A DNA stretch of 64,000 bases, taken from NCBI RefSeq assembly GCF_018614875.1, contig NZ_JAGGNW010000011.1, positions 682,001-746,000 on the forward strand, written 5' to 3'. Made by a program: the position numbers and the translations under genes. Source of the DNA: Variovorax paradoxus (GTDB lineage: Bacteria > Pseudomonadota > Gammaproteobacteria > Burkholderiales > Burkholderiaceae_C). A model generated the notes under the pieces. The model did no database searches, had not been told where the DNA came from, and saw only the letters and a list, made by a program, of their open reading frames with translations. This document shows, one piece after another, positions 17,845 to 28,428 of this stretch (position 1 is its first letter; every line of letters starts with the position of its first letter).

Positions 17845-19122
17845 TCAGGCCAGCAACGAGGCCAAGGAGATGAAATTCACCGCGTCACCGGCCCGGATGG
17901 TCTGGCCGGGCGGGTTGTCGACCACGCCGTCGCCCCAGACCATCGACGTCAGCACGCCCGAACTCTGGTTGGCGAACAAGTCGAGCCCGCCTGCAGCGTT
18001 GCGCCGGGCGCGCAGGAACTCGCGGCGGCGGTCGGCGCGCGGCCAGTCGAAGTCGGCGCGCATCTGCACGGGCTCCGGCGCCACGCGGCTGGCGCCCTGC
18101 AGCGCCAGCAGGAAGGGACGCACGAGCAGCAGAAAGGTCAGGAAGCTGGACACGGGGTTGCCGGGCAGCCCCGTGACGTGGCAGCGCCCTTGCGCGCCGC
18201 CCCCGGCCCTGGCGATCGAACCGTAGGCGAAGGGCTTGCCCGGTTTCATCGAGAGCGACCACAACTGCAGTTCGCCGAGCGCCTGCACCGCGGCCTTGAT
18301 GTGGTCTTCCTCGCCCACGGACACGCCGCCGGTGGTGATGATCAGGTCGCTGTTCTCGGCCGCACCGCGCAGCGCCTCGATGGTGGCCTCGCGCTTGTCG
18401 GGCACGATGCCCAGGTCGTTCACCTCGCAGCCGAGCCTGTGCAGCAAGGCGCGCATGAAAAAGCGGTTGGAGTTGTAGATCGCGCCCGGCTTCATGGCCT
18501 CTGGCGCGACTTCGCCGGGCATCACCAGCTCGTCGCCGGTGGACAGCAGCGCGACGCGCGGCCGCCGGGCCACCTGGAGCCGATCGAAACCCACGCTGGC
18601 GGCCAGCCCGAGCGCCGCGGGCGTCAGGCGCTCGCCCTTGCGCAGCACCACGTCGCCGGACGCTACGTCTTCGCCCGCGCGGCGAATCCACTGGCCGGCG
18701 GCGGGAACGATCTCGATGCGCACCGCGCCGAGCGCGCCTTCCTGCGGCACGGCCTGGGTGTCTTCCTGCATCACGATGGCATCGGCGCCTTCGGGAATTT
18801 GCGCGCCGGTGAAGATGCGCGCCGCGGTGCCGGCGGCCAGCGGCGTGCCCACGGTACCGGCGGGAATGCGCTGCGCAACCTGCAGCAATGCGCCAGGCGC
18901 GGCGCAGTCGGCCAGGCGCACCGCATAGCCGTCCATCGAGCTGTTGTCGCGGGGCGGCACGGTGAGCGCGGAGACAAGGTCCTGCGCGAGCACGCGGCCG
19001 TCGGCATCGAAGGTGGCAACGCTTTCGGCAGGCAGCTTCGGCTGCGCCTTCCCGAGCAGGCTCGCCAGTGCTTCGTCGAGCGCCATCAGCGGCGGGCGCG
19101 AGGGAGTCACGGAATCAGCCAT
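17845..19122 (-). CDS. moeA: Molybdopterin molybdenumtransferase MoeA
   Basis: A 425-residue MoeA that inserts molybdate into adenylylated molybdopterin. Visible landmarks: VPPRDNSSMDGYAVRLAD (about residues 55-72) with the conserved DNSxMDGYA, IFTGAQIPEGADAIVMQEDT (about 105-124), LLSTGDELVMPGE and YNSNRFFMRALL in the MoCF domain, TTGGVSVGEEDH, and VTGLPGNPVSSFLTFLLLVRPFL near residue 315. Its start overlaps the mobB stop by 8 bases, showing tight coupling. Confidence 0.95.
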   Translation of the reverse strand: MADSVTPSRPPLMALDEALASLLGKAQPKLPAESVATFDADGRVLAQDLVSALTVPPRDNSSMDGYAVRLADCAAPGALLQVAQRIPAGTVGTPLAAGTAARIFTGAQIPEGADAIVMQEDTQAVPQEGALGAVRIEIVPAAGQWIRRAGEDVASGDVVLRKGERLTPAALGLAASVGFDRLQVARRPRVALLSTGDELVMPGEVAPEAMKPGAIYNSNRFFMRALLHRLGCEVNDLGIVPDKREATIEALRGAAENSDLIITTGGVSVGEEDHIKAAVQALGELQLWSLSMKPGKPFAYGSIARAGGGAQGRCHVTGLPGNPVSSFLTFLLLVRPFLLALQGASRVAPEPVQMRADFDWPRADRRREFLRARRNAAGGLDLFANQSSGVLTSMVWGDGVVDNPPGQTIRAGDAVNFISLASLLA

Positions 19123-19660
19123 GGTGTTCGGGGTTGTATTCGAAGCGGCTGCCGCTGTCGATCAACCACTGCGCGATGCCCTCGATGTCATCGAGGTCGA
19201 ACAGGGGCAGATTGGTCGGCGCCGGCAGCTTCGCGGGCGCGTCGGTGGCAATGGCGGCCACGAAGGCGTCCTCGATGTACTGCGAGGGCCGCGCCGGCTT
19301 GCCGGCCTCGGGCGCGCGCCAGACCTCGATCTTGAGCAGGTCGCTGTGCTTGAAGCCCTCGACCAGCACCCAGTCGACGCCGTCATGAAGCTCGGCAATC
19401 AGGTCGTGCACCGACAGCTGCGCGGGCTGCTCGAATTCGCGGATCAGCGCGAGCCGCTTGTCCGATGCCACGACCACCTCGAAAGCTCCCGCCTCGCGAT
19501 GGCGGTAGGTGTCCTTGCCAGGATGGTCGATGTCGAACTTGTGATGCGCATGCTTGACCACCGACACGCGCTGGCCATGGAGCTTGAGCACGGGAATCAG
19601 GCGCTCGACCAGCGTGGTCTTGCCCGAACCCGAATACCCGGAAAAGCCGATCACCTTCAT
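19115..19660 (-). CDS. mobB: Molybdopterin-guanine dinucleotide biosynthesis adaptor MobB
   Basis: A 181-residue P-loop GTPase with Walker A GYSGSGKTTLVERLIP (residues about 6-21) and VVKHAHHKFDIDHPGKDTYRHREAGA, the MobB signature. It supports MobA in making molybdopterin guanine dinucleotide. ATG 19660 is chosen because CACAGGAACTC precedes it and because MKVIGFSGYSGSGK is the usual N-terminus; the open frame extends further. The 3' end overlaps moeA. mobA is not in the window. Confidence 0.93.
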   Translation of the reverse strand: MKVIGFSGYSGSGKTTLVERLIPVLKLHGQRVSVVKHAHHKFDIDHPGKDTYRHREAGAFEVVVASDKRLALIREFEQPAQLSVHDLIAELHDGVDWVLVEGFKHSDLLKIEVWRAPEAGKPARPSQYIEDAFVAAIATDAPAKLPAPTNLPLFDLDDIEGIAQWLIDSGSRFEYNPEHHG

Positions 19661-19743
19661 GTCGAGTTCCTGTGGCGGCCGTCTACGCGGCAGCTGAATG
19701 CATCTGCGGGGCAGCCGCTGCAGTGCGCGGCGTGCGGCAAGGG

Positions 19744-21159
19744 TCAATCACAGTTCTGCGCGATGTACGCCTTCACGGCCTCGGCATCGGCCGGGAGCTT
19801 GACCACGCGCTTGGGCAGCGCTTCGATGCCCTCGAACCTGGCCGGCCGCGCGGGCTCGTGGCCCAGGGCTTCGACCAGCGTGGCGGCAAACTTGATCGGC
19901 AGCGCGGTTTCGAGCACCACCATCGGCACGCCGGGCGCCAGGTGTTCGCGCGCGGCCTTGAGGCCGTCGGCCGTGTGCGGATCGACCAGCGTGGCAAAGC
20001 GCTTGTCGGTGTCGCGGATGGTGGCCAGGCGGTCGGCGTGCGTGCTGCGGCTGCTCCTGAAGCCGAAGCGCTCCGCGGCCTGCGTGAATGCAGGGTCCTT
20101 GGCCAGGTCGAAGAACCCCTGGCGGCCCAGATCGTCCACGAACAGCGAACGCAGCTTGCCGGCGTCGCGTCCCACCAGATCGAACATGAAGCGCTCGAAG
20201 TTGCTGGCCTTGCTGATGTCCATCGACGGGCTCGAGGTTTCGTGCGTATCGGCCGCCGCGCGCACGCGGTAGGCGCCGGTGCGGAAGAATTCGTCGAGCA
20301 CGTCGTTCTCGTTGGTGGCGACCACCAGCGTGTGGATGGGAAGGCCCATCATGCGCGCCACATGGCCCGCGCAGACGTTGCCGAAGTTGCCCGATGGCAC
20401 GGTAAAGCTCACCGGCTTGTCGTTGCCGGCCGTGGCCTGGAAGTAGCCGGCAAAGTAGTAGACCACCTGCGCCAGCAGGCGCGCCCAGTTGATCGAGTTG
20501 ACCGTGCCGATGCGGTATTTGCGCTTGAAGCCCAGGTCGTTCGACACCGCCTTGACGATGTCCTGGCAGTCGTCGAACACGCCGGTGACGGCGATGTTGT
20601 GGATGTTCTCGTCCTGCAGGCTGAACATCTGCGCCTGCTGGAACGGGCTCATGCGGCCGTCGGGCGAGGTCATGAAGACGCGCACGCCCTTCTTGCCGCG
20701 CATGGCGTACTCGGCCGCGCTGCCGGTGTCGCCGCTGGTGGCCCCCAGGATGTTGAGCTCGGCGCCGCGGCGGGCCAGTTCGTATTCGAACAGGTTGCCC
20801 AGGAGCTGCATCGCCATGTCCTTGAAGGCCAGCGTGGGGCCGTTGGACAGGGCCTCGAGGTACACGCCGTCCTCGAGCTCGCGCAGCGGCACGATTTCTT
20901 CGCTGCCGAACACTTCGGGCGTGTAGGTCTTGGCGCAGATGGCCTTCAGATCGGCCGGCGGAATGTCGTCGATATAGAGCGAGAGGATCTCGAACGCCAG
21001 TTCCGCATACGTCAGGTTGCGCCATTTCGCGAGCATGGCGGTGTCGACCTGCGGATAGTGCTCGGGCAGGTAGAGCCCGCCGTCGGGCGCGAGGCCTTCA
21101 AGCAGGATTTCGCAGAAACGCTTGCGGTCGGGATGGCCGCGGGTGCTCAGGTAGTTCAC
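19744..21159 (-). CDS. thrC: Threonine synthase
   Basis: A 471-residue PLP-dependent threonine synthase of the longer proteobacterial/fungal type that begins MNYLSTRG and has DGGLYLPEHYP near residue 27. The PLP lysine is in GPTLAFKDMAMQLLG (about residues 105-119). GATSGDTGSAAEYAMRGK and FTVPSGNFGNVCAGHVAR bind the PLP phosphate. It converts O-phosphohomoserine to threonine. hom lies 21 bases upstream, so the two genes form the committed branch of one operon. Confidence 0.96.
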   Translation of the reverse strand: MNYLSTRGHPDRKRFCEILLEGLAPDGGLYLPEHYPQVDTAMLAKWRNLTYAELAFEILSLYIDDIPPADLKAICAKTYTPEVFGSEEIVPLRELEDGVYLEALSNGPTLAFKDMAMQLLGNLFEYELARRGAELNILGATSGDTGSAAEYAMRGKKGVRVFMTSPDGRMSPFQQAQMFSLQDENIHNIAVTGVFDDCQDIVKAVSNDLGFKRKYRIGTVNSINWARLLAQVVYYFAGYFQATAGNDKPVSFTVPSGNFGNVCAGHVARMMGLPIHTLVVATNENDVLDEFFRTGAYRVRAAADTHETSSPSMDISKASNFERFMFDLVGRDAGKLRSLFVDDLGRQGFFDLAKDPAFTQAAERFGFRSSRSTHADRLATIRDTDKRFATLVDPHTADGLKAAREHLAPGVPMVVLETALPIKFAATLVEALGHEPARPARFEGIEALPKRVVKLPADAEAVKAYIAQNCD

Positions 21160-21180
21160 GGTATGTCTCTTGCGCCGTCC

Positions 21181-22503
<1,323 letters not shown>

Positions 22504-22588
22504 TGGGAGATTCGCGTTGAAGATTCGTATGAGGTGGAAAGGGAGGCGCCGGCCGCTACGGCAAACCGCACGGCGAACGACCGCGCCA

Positions 22589-23818
22589 TCAGTCCGTCTT
22601 GCTGCGCAGGCGGTACAGCTCCAGGAACTTGGCAATGCGGTTGATCGCTTCGCGCAGGTCGTCCTCGTGGGGCAGGAACACGATGCGGAAGTGGTCCGGC
22701 GTGGCCCAGTTGAAGCCCGTGCCCTGCACCAGCATCACCTTGGTCTCCCTCAGCAGCTCGAGAAAGAACTGCCGGTCGTCCTCGATGGGGTAGACCTTCG
22801 GATCGAGCTTGGGAAACATGTAGAGCGCGGCGCTCGGCTTGACGCAGCTCACGCCCGGAATGGCCGTGATGAGCTCGTAGGCCAGGTCGCGCTGGCGCCG
22901 CAGGCGGCCGCCGTCGCCGACCAGGTCGTTGATGCTCTGGTAGCCCCCGAGCGCGGTCTGGATGGCCCACTGTCCGGGCACGTTGGCGCACAGGCGCATG
23001 TTCGAGAGCATGTTCAGGCCCTCGATGTAGTCCTGCGCCCGCGCCTTGTCGCCCGAGACCACCAGCCAGCCCGCGCGGTAGCCGCACGAGCGGTAGCTCT
23101 TGGAGAGCGAATTGAAGGTCAGCGTGAGCACGTCGGTCGAAAGGCTCCCGATCGCGGTGTGCCTGACGCCGTCGTACAGCACCTTGTCGTACACCTCGTC
23201 GGCGAAGATCACCAGGTGGTGCTCGCGCGCAATGGCGACGATGCTCTTGAGCAGTTCGTCGGAATAAAGCGCACCGGTCGGATTGTTCGGATTGATGACC
23301 ACGATGCCCTTGGTGCGGGGCGTGATCTTGGCGCGGATGTCGTCCAGATCGGGCATCCAGCCGTTGGCCTCGTCGCACAGGTAGTGCACCGGCTTGCCCC
23401 CGGACAGGCTCGAGGCGGCCGTCCACAGCGGATAGTCGGGCGCGGGGAGCAGCATTTCGTCGCCGTCGTTCAGCAACGCATTGGTGGCCATGGCGATCAG
23501 TTCGCTCGCGCCGTTGCCCAGGTAGATGTCCTCGAGCGTGACCCCTGCAACACCCTGCTTCTGGGTCTCGTGCATCACGGCCTTGCGGGCCGCGAAGATG
23601 CCCTTGCTGTCCGAATAGCCCGCCGACCCGGGCAGATTGCGGATCATGTCCTGCTGGACTTCCTCCGGCGCATCGAAGCCGAACACGGCCAGGTTGCCGA
23701 TGTTGAGCCTGATGATCTTCTGGCCCTCTTCCTCCATCTGCTTCGCGGCGTCCATGATGGGGCCGCGGATGTCGTAGAGCACGTTGGCCAGCTTGGCCGA
23801 TTTCTTGAACTGCTTCAA
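22589..23818 (-). CDS. alaA: Glutamate-pyruvate aminotransferase, AlaA-like
   Basis: A 409-residue fold-type I aminotransferase. The N-terminus KLANVLYDIRGPIMDAAKQ and LNIGNLAVFGFDAPEEV closely follow E. coli AlaA (YfbQ). The PLP lysine lies in NSLSKSYRSCGYRAGW (near residue 240) and the PLP-phosphate Arg follows. AlaA makes alanine from pyruvate and glutamate. In betaproteobacteria this gene commonly stands just before hom and thrC, as here (85-base gap). Confidence 0.9.
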   Translation of the reverse strand: MKQFKKSAKLANVLYDIRGPIMDAAKQMEEEGQKIIRLNIGNLAVFGFDAPEEVQQDMIRNLPGSAGYSDSKGIFAARKAVMHETQKQGVAGVTLEDIYLGNGASELIAMATNALLNDGDEMLLPAPDYPLWTAASSLSGGKPVHYLCDEANGWMPDLDDIRAKITPRTKGIVVINPNNPTGALYSDELLKSIVAIAREHHLVIFADEVYDKVLYDGVRHTAIGSLSTDVLTLTFNSLSKSYRSCGYRAGWLVVSGDKARAQDYIEGLNMLSNMRLCANVPGQWAIQTALGGYQSINDLVGDGGRLRRQRDLAYELITAIPGVSCVKPSAALYMFPKLDPKVYPIEDDRQFFLELLRETKVMLVQGTGFNWATPDHFRIVFLPHEDDLREAINRIAKFLELYRLRSKTD

Positions 23819-23916
23819 AGGGCCCTCCCGGGCGCGGGTTACTCGAGTCGAAAGGCCCTTGGAGGCCTCGTGTCACTGGGAAAACCTATAATTTGACCAC
23901 AGTTCCCAGTGCCCCG

Positions 23917-24300
23917 ATGAAGCTCCAGCCCGACAAATCCGACGCCCAGTCCCTTACCGCGCACGGCCCGGGATGGGTCGCAATCAACAACGAGAAGGTC
24001 GAGGGCAGCGTGGTTGTAGGCTCCCGCGGCGAGCGCTTCGAATGGAATTGCACCCGTTTCGACCAGATCGGCCCCGAGCATTTCGCTCAACTTGCGTCGC
24101 TTGGCGCGGAATTGATCATTTTTGGAAGCGGATCGCGCATCCGGTTCCCGCAGCCTGCCTGGCTCCAGCCCCTGATGGCAAAACGCACCGGGGTGGAGAC
24201 CATGGACACCCCCGCAGCCTGCCGCACCTACAACATCCTGGCCGGCGAAGGCCGCCACGTGATAGCCGCCCTTCTCGTAGAACCGCCCGAACCTGGCTGA
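23917..24300 (+). CDS. Mth938-like domain protein (DUF498)
   Basis: A protein of about 127 residues of the Mth938/NDUFAF3-like family. The core LIIFGSGSRIRFPQPAW (about residues 68-84) and GVETMDTPAACRTYNILAGEGRHVIAALL (near the C-terminus) are the family signature. Human NDUFAF3 aids complex I assembly, but the bacterial role is unclear. TTG 23893 gives eight more residues; ATG 23917 fits better. It is divergent from alaA with a gap of about 98 bases and may be co-transcribed with bcp 133 bases downstream. Confidence 0.82.
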   Translation: MKLQPDKSDAQSLTAHGPGWVAINNEKVEGSVVVGSRGERFEWNCTRFDQIGPEHFAQLASLGAELIIFGSGSRIRFPQPAWLQPLMAKRTGVETMDTPAACRTYNILAGEGRHVIAALLVEPPEPG

Positions 24301-24433
24301 GAGAGGGGTTTTCGGGGTAAAATACCGGGTTGCGAACAGGCCTGCTGCTCCCAGTTAGCAACGACCAATCCTCCATTCGTCGAGTGTGCTCCAAGAGCTC
24401 GACTAGTGGAAACCAACGGAGAAAACAAGTTTC

Positions 24434-24910
24434 ATGGCGATCGTTGTCAACAAACCCATTCCTGAATTCGACGCCAACGCCACGGGCGGACTGAAAGTCT
24501 CGAATACCTCTCATCTCGGCCACGTGCTGGTCATGTATTTTTACCCGAAAGATAACACTCCGGGTTGCACGACCGAAGCCATGCAGTTTCGCGACCGCTA
24601 CAAGGACTTCGAGAAGGCTGGCGCCACGGTGTTCGGCGTGTCCCGCGACAACATGAAGTCGCACGACGAATTCAAGGCCAAGCTCGAACTCCCGTTCGAA
24701 CTCATCGCGGATACCGAAGAAAAGATGTGCCACATGTTCGGCGTGGTCAAGAACAAGATCATGTACGGCAAGAAGGTCAAGGGCATCGAGCGCAGCACCT
24801 TCCTGATCGGCGCCGACGGCGTCCTCAAGGCCGAATGGCGCGGCCTCAAGGTCCCGGGCCACGTCGACGACGTGCTCAAGGCCGTCAAGGCGCTCAAGAA
24901 AGCCGCCTGA
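24434..24910 (+). CDS. bcp: Thioredoxin-dependent peroxiredoxin, Bcp/PrxQ type
   Basis: A 158-residue peroxiredoxin. VMYFYPKDNTPGCTTEAMQFRD puts the peroxidatic cysteine at residue 45. The resolving cysteine that E. coli Bcp has five residues later is a Met here (CTTEAM), and the only other cysteine is Cys99 in EEKMCHMFGV. It therefore works either as a 1-Cys enzyme or with Cys99 or a partner thiol as resolver. GVSRDNMKSHDEF and GIERSTFLIGADG are standard Bcp segments. It reduces hydroperoxides at the expense of thioredoxin. Confidence 0.92.
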   Translation: MAIVVNKPIPEFDANATGGLKVSNTSHLGHVLVMYFYPKDNTPGCTTEAMQFRDRYKDFEKAGATVFGVSRDNMKSHDEFKAKLELPFELIADTEEKMCHMFGVVKNKIMYGKKVKGIERSTFLIGADGVLKAEWRGLKVPGHVDDVLKAVKALKKAA

Positions 24911-25053
24911 GCGTTACGAGAAGCGCGGTCTGTGCGCTTTTGCATCATGCCGTGGGAAATGCCCAACGGACTTTGCAAAGAGCACCGAACGCGTCACCGG
25001 CGATGTGCATAATGGCCTCATGCCGTTGAGCTCCACGACCGCATCCCCCGAAC

Positions 25054-25084
25054 AAAGCCGCCTTGGTCTACAGGCGGCTTTTTC
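25054..25084 (+). terminator. Intrinsic terminator after bcp
   Basis: AAAGCCGCC, a short loop (TTGGTCTACA) and GGCGGCTTTTTCG form a hairpin with a T-run. It lies between bcp and phoH, so phoH probably has its own promoter downstream, or reads through. Confidence 0.8.
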
Positions 25085-25120
25085 GTTTTCTGGTTTCCAC
25101 TTCCTGCGAGCGATCTGACC

Positions 25121-26899
25121 ATGCCATTGCCTCCCGCCCCCACGAAACGCGCCGCATTGCTCTCGCCGGATGCGCACGATGCACCCGCCCGCTCCCCGCA
25201 CAGGGGATCGCGCCACTCGGGTGAATCGCGCACTGATTCGGCGGTACCGAGCGGCTCCCAGCCGCTGGAACTGTTCGACCGCAACGCCGCGGAGGCGGTA
25301 GGCGGCGGCACCGAGGCCGCGCCCCCGACCCGCGCCAGATCGAAAACGGCGCCCTCCCGCGGCCAGCGCCAGCAACCCGCTGCACGTCGGGAGCCCGAAG
25401 TGCCGGCGCCAGCCGTCCATGTGCCTGCACCGCAGCAAATTGCGGTGTCACAGGCACCGGCACGGCCCAAGCGCAGCAAATCCAATGGCCCGGCCAAGCT
25501 GTTCGTGCTCGACACCAATGTGCTGCTGCACGATCCGATGTGCCTGTTCCGCTTCGAGGAACACGACATCTTCCTGCCGATGATCGTGCTCGAGGAACTG
25601 GACGGCCACAAGAAGGGCACCACGGAAGTCGCTCGCAACGGCCGCCAGACCAGCCGTACGCTCGACGCCCTGGCCGCAACCCAGGACGCCGACATTGCCA
25701 AGGGCCTGAAGCTCGACACCACCGGCCATCGCGAGGCCGGCGGCAAGCTGTTCTTCCAGACCGCGCCGCTCGACTATGCGCTGCCGATCAGCCTGCCCCA
25801 GGGCAAGGCCGACAACCAGATCCTCGGCGTGGTCCAGGCATTGCGCGACCTCTATGCCAACGACCAGCCCGGCCGTCCGAAGCAGGAAGTGGTGCTGGTG
25901 TCGAAAGACATCAACATGCGCGTCAAGGCGCGCGCCCTCGGCCTGGCCGCCGACGACTACCAGAACGACAAGACGCTCGAAGACGGCGACCTGCTCTACG
26001 CGGGCTCGCTCGCGCTGCCGGCCGATTTCTGGACGCGCCAGAGCAAGACGGTCGAGAGCTGGCAAAGCGGCAGCAACACCTTCTATCGCGTCAGCGGGCC
26101 GCTGGTGCCCAACCTCTACATCAATCAGTTCGTCTACTTCGAGGCCCCGGGCGAACCGAGCATGTACGCGCGCGTCACCGAGATCCGCGACAAGACCGCG
26201 GTGTTCAAGACCCTGAAGGACTACAGCTCGGGCAAGAACGCGGTGTGGGGCGTGAACACCCGCAACCGCGAGCAGAACTTCGCGATGAACCTGCTCATGG
26301 ACCCCGAAGTCGACTTTGTCACGCTCACGGGCACCGCCGGCACCGGCAAGACGCTGATGGCACTCGCCTCGGGCCTGACACAGGTGCTCGACGACCGGCG
26401 CTACACCGAGATCATCATGACCCGCGCCACGGTGAGCGTGGGCGAGGACATCGGCTTCCTGCCGGGCACCGAGGAAGAGAAGATGGGGCCCTGGATGGGC
26501 GCGCTCGACGACAACCTCGAGTTCCTGGCCAAGGGCGATGGCGGCGGCGCCGGCGAATGGGGCCGCGCGGCCACCAACGAGCTGATCCGAAGCCGCATCA
26601 AGGTCAAGAGCATGAACTTCATGCGCGGCCGCACGTTCCTGAACAAGTACGTGATCATCGACGAAGCGCAGAACCTCACGCCCAAGCAGATGAAGACGCT
26701 GATCACCCGGGCCGGCCCGGGCACCAAGATCATCTGCATGGGCAACCTCGCGCAGATCGACACGCCCTACCTGACGGAAGGCTCCTCGGGCCTCACCTTC
26801 GCGGTCGACAAGTTCAAGGGCTGGCCGCATGGCGGGCACATCACGCTGGCGCGCGGCGAACGCTCGCGGCTGGCCGACTTCGCGAGCGACGTGCTCTGA
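25121..26899 (+). CDS. PIN-PhoH family ATPase (PhoH2/YlaK-type)
   Basis: A 592-residue protein. A disordered, Pro/Ala-rich N-terminus (1-120) is followed by a PIN nuclease domain starting KLFVLDTNVLLHDPMCLFRFEEH (about 126-148), which holds the first acidic residue of the active site, and by a PhoH ATPase domain with Walker A GTAGTGKTLMAL (about residue 405) and Walker B VIIDEAQNLTP (about 510). PIN-PhoH proteins of this type unwind and cut RNA in characterised mycobacterial relatives. It lies between two intrinsic terminators and so is probably monocistronic. Confidence 0.9.
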   Translation: MPLPPAPTKRAALLSPDAHDAPARSPHRGSRHSGESRTDSAVPSGSQPLELFDRNAAEAVGGGTEAAPPTRARSKTAPSRGQRQQPAARREPEVPAPAVHVPAPQQIAVSQAPARPKRSKSNGPAKLFVLDTNVLLHDPMCLFRFEEHDIFLPMIVLEELDGHKKGTTEVARNGRQTSRTLDALAATQDADIAKGLKLDTTGHREAGGKLFFQTAPLDYALPISLPQGKADNQILGVVQALRDLYANDQPGRPKQEVVLVSKDINMRVKARALGLAADDYQNDKTLEDGDLLYAGSLALPADFWTRQSKTVESWQSGSNTFYRVSGPLVPNLYINQFVYFEAPGEPSMYARVTEIRDKTAVFKTLKDYSSGKNAVWGVNTRNREQNFAMNLLMDPEVDFVTLTGTAGTGKTLMALASGLTQVLDDRRYTEIIMTRATVSVGEDIGFLPGTEEEKMGPWMGALDDNLEFLAKGDGGGAGEWGRAATNELIRSRIKVKSMNFMRGRTFLNKYVIIDEAQNLTPKQMKTLITRAGPGTKIICMGNLAQIDTPYLTEGSSGLTFAVDKFKGWPHGGHITLARGERSRLADFASDVL

Positions 26900-26921
26900 G
26901 CTGCCGTTCGCGGCCGATCAG

Positions 26922-26958
26922 GCCCGCGCATGCTTCCAGGAGCATCGCGGGCTTTTTT
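26922..26958 (+). terminator. Intrinsic terminator after the PIN-PhoH gene
   Basis: CCCGCGCATGCT and AGCATCGCGGG pair around a TCCAGG loop and are followed by CTTTTTTTCG. The stem has a small mismatch or bulge. It begins 23 bases after the stop codon. Confidence 0.8.
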
Positions 26959-27048
26959 TCGTTCGCGGTGACAGGCTCCTGACAACACGCTGTCAGGAGG
27001 CGGGCCGCACCATCAAGGCTCCTTCAACGCAACGAAAGCGAGTCCTTC

Positions 27049-27420
27049 ATGCAAAACGCCATCAGCTGGTTCGAGATTCCTGTCACCGACATCGACCGCG
27101 CCCAAGCCTTCTATGAAACCGTGCTCGGCCGCAAGCTGCGCCGCGAAAACTTCGGCGGCCAGACGCTGGCCGTGTTCCCGTACGACGATCCCGCCACGGG
27201 CGGCGCCCTGCAGGCCGGCGCGAATGCCAGCGCACGCGCGGGCAGCGGCATCCGCATCTACCTCGACTGCATGCCGGGCATCGATGCCGTGCTGGCGCGC
27301 GTCGAGACAGCGGGCGGCCAGATCGTCGCGCCCAAGTCCGCGCTGCCGCCGGGCATGGGCTTCATCGCCCATCTGCGCGACACCGAAGGCAACGAAGTCG
27401 GCCTTCACGCCCTCGCCTGA
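27049..27420 (+). CDS. VOC family protein (glyoxalase-like)
   Basis: A 123-residue single vicinal-oxygen-chelate module. NAISWFEIPVTDIDRAQAFYETVLG at the N-terminus and GFIAHLRDTEGNEVGLHA at the C-terminus are typical of the beta-alpha-beta-beta-beta half-fold. The usual C-terminal metal ligand Glu may be in the EGNEVGLH run, but the substrate is unknown. AACGAAAGCGAG precedes ATG 27049. EVE and GyrI-like genes follow at 12 and 23 bases, suggesting one operon. Confidence 0.83.
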   Translation: MQNAISWFEIPVTDIDRAQAFYETVLGRKLRRENFGGQTLAVFPYDDPATGGALQAGANASARAGSGIRIYLDCMPGIDAVLARVETAGGQIVAPKSALPPGMGFIAHLRDTEGNEVGLHALA

Positions 27421-27432
27421 ATCGCACGCACC

Positions 27433-27882
27433 ATGGCACAGCGCAACTGGATCGCCGTCGCCAGCGCGGAACATGCCCGGCGCGGGCGCGACCACAAGCC
27501 GCTCGGCTTCATGCAGGTCGGCCACGGCAAGCTCGGCCCGCTCAAGCGGGTTGCGGCCGGCGACCGCGTGGCCTACTACGCGCCGGCCACGGTCTTCGGC
27601 GGCACCGACAAGCTGCAGAGCTTCGTCTCGATCGGCATCGTGCGGCCAGGCGGACCGTACGAAGCCGACATGGGCAACGGCTTTGTTCCGTGGCGGCTCG
27701 ACGTGGCCTACGCGGCCTCCGGCGAAACGCCAATTGCGCCCTTGCTAGGGCAGTTGGCCTTCGTCGAGAACCCCAGGCAGTGGGGCTACAAGTTTCGCTT
27801 CGGGCTGTTCGATGTCACCGACGCCGACATGATGCTGATCGCCCGCGCCATGAAAGCCGACCTGAAGACGCTCGCGCTCTGA
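27433..27882 (+). CDS. EVE domain-containing protein
   Basis: A 149-residue EVE (PUA-like) domain protein. It opens [47 protein letters not shown], the EVE signature in which an aromatic cage reads modified bases, and ends [23 protein letters not shown] proteins bind modified DNA or RNA bases and often occur near restriction or stress genes. It lies 12 bases after the VOC gene and 23 before the GyrI-like gene. The target base is unknown. Confidence 0.85.
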   Translation: MAQRNWIAVASAEHARRGRDHKPLGFMQVGHGKLGPLKRVAAGDRVAYYAPATVFGGTDKLQSFVSIGIVRPGGPYEADMGNGFVPWRLDVAYAASGETPIAPLLGQLAFVENPRQWGYKFRFGLFDVTDADMMLIARAMKADLKTLAL

Positions 27883-27905
27883 ACACCACAATCCCGTCAT
27901 CACCC

Positions 27906-28373
27906 ATGCAAAAGAAAAAACCGATGGAACCCGTGCGCCGGCACTACGACGCCTTCCAAGTCGCGGGCCTGACGGCCCGCACCACCAACCGCGAAGAGAA
28001 GGAACCCTCGACCGCCCGCATCGGCGCACTGTGGAATCGCTTCTTCGGCGAAGAGACGTACCGGTCGACACCCGGCCGCACCGGCGACGCTCGCATTTTC
28101 GGCGTCTACTCCGGCTACGAGTCCGATGCTCATGGCGCCTTCGATGCGACCGTGGGCGTGGCCGTCTCGGGCGGATCGGGCAGCGTGGCCATCGAGGCCG
28201 GCAACTACCTCGTCTTTGCGGGCCAGGGCGAGATGCCGCAGATGGTGACCGCCACCTGGCAGCGCATCTGGCAATATTTCGAGGCAAACCCGGAAATCGC
28301 GCGCCGCTACCGCAGTGATTTCGAAGCCTACGAAGGGCCGGACAAGGTGGCCATCCATATCGGAGTTTCATGA
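27906..28373 (+). CDS. GyrI-like (effector-binding) small-molecule-binding domain protein
   Basis: A 155-residue stand-alone effector-binding domain of the SHS2/GyrI-like class, without a DNA-binding part. VAGLTARTTNREEKEPSTARIGALWNRFF (about residues 20-48) and FGVYSGYESDAHGAFDATVGVAV (about 65-90) match AraC-effector-type domains. The C-terminal YRSDFEAYEGPDKVAIHIGVS is the usual closing strand. Such proteins bind or hydrolyse small ligands. It lies 55 bases before the WYL regulator, a likely partner. Confidence 0.78.
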   Translation: MQKKKPMEPVRRHYDAFQVAGLTARTTNREEKEPSTARIGALWNRFFGEETYRSTPGRTGDARIFGVYSGYESDAHGAFDATVGVAVSGGSGSVAIEAGNYLVFAGQGEMPQMVTATWQRIWQYFEANPEIARRYRSDFEAYEGPDKVAIHIGVS

Positions 28374-28428
28374 GCACACGCAAGGGCCGGCCCGACGGGT
28401 TCGCCGCGAAATCCGCAGGAGCGCGCTG

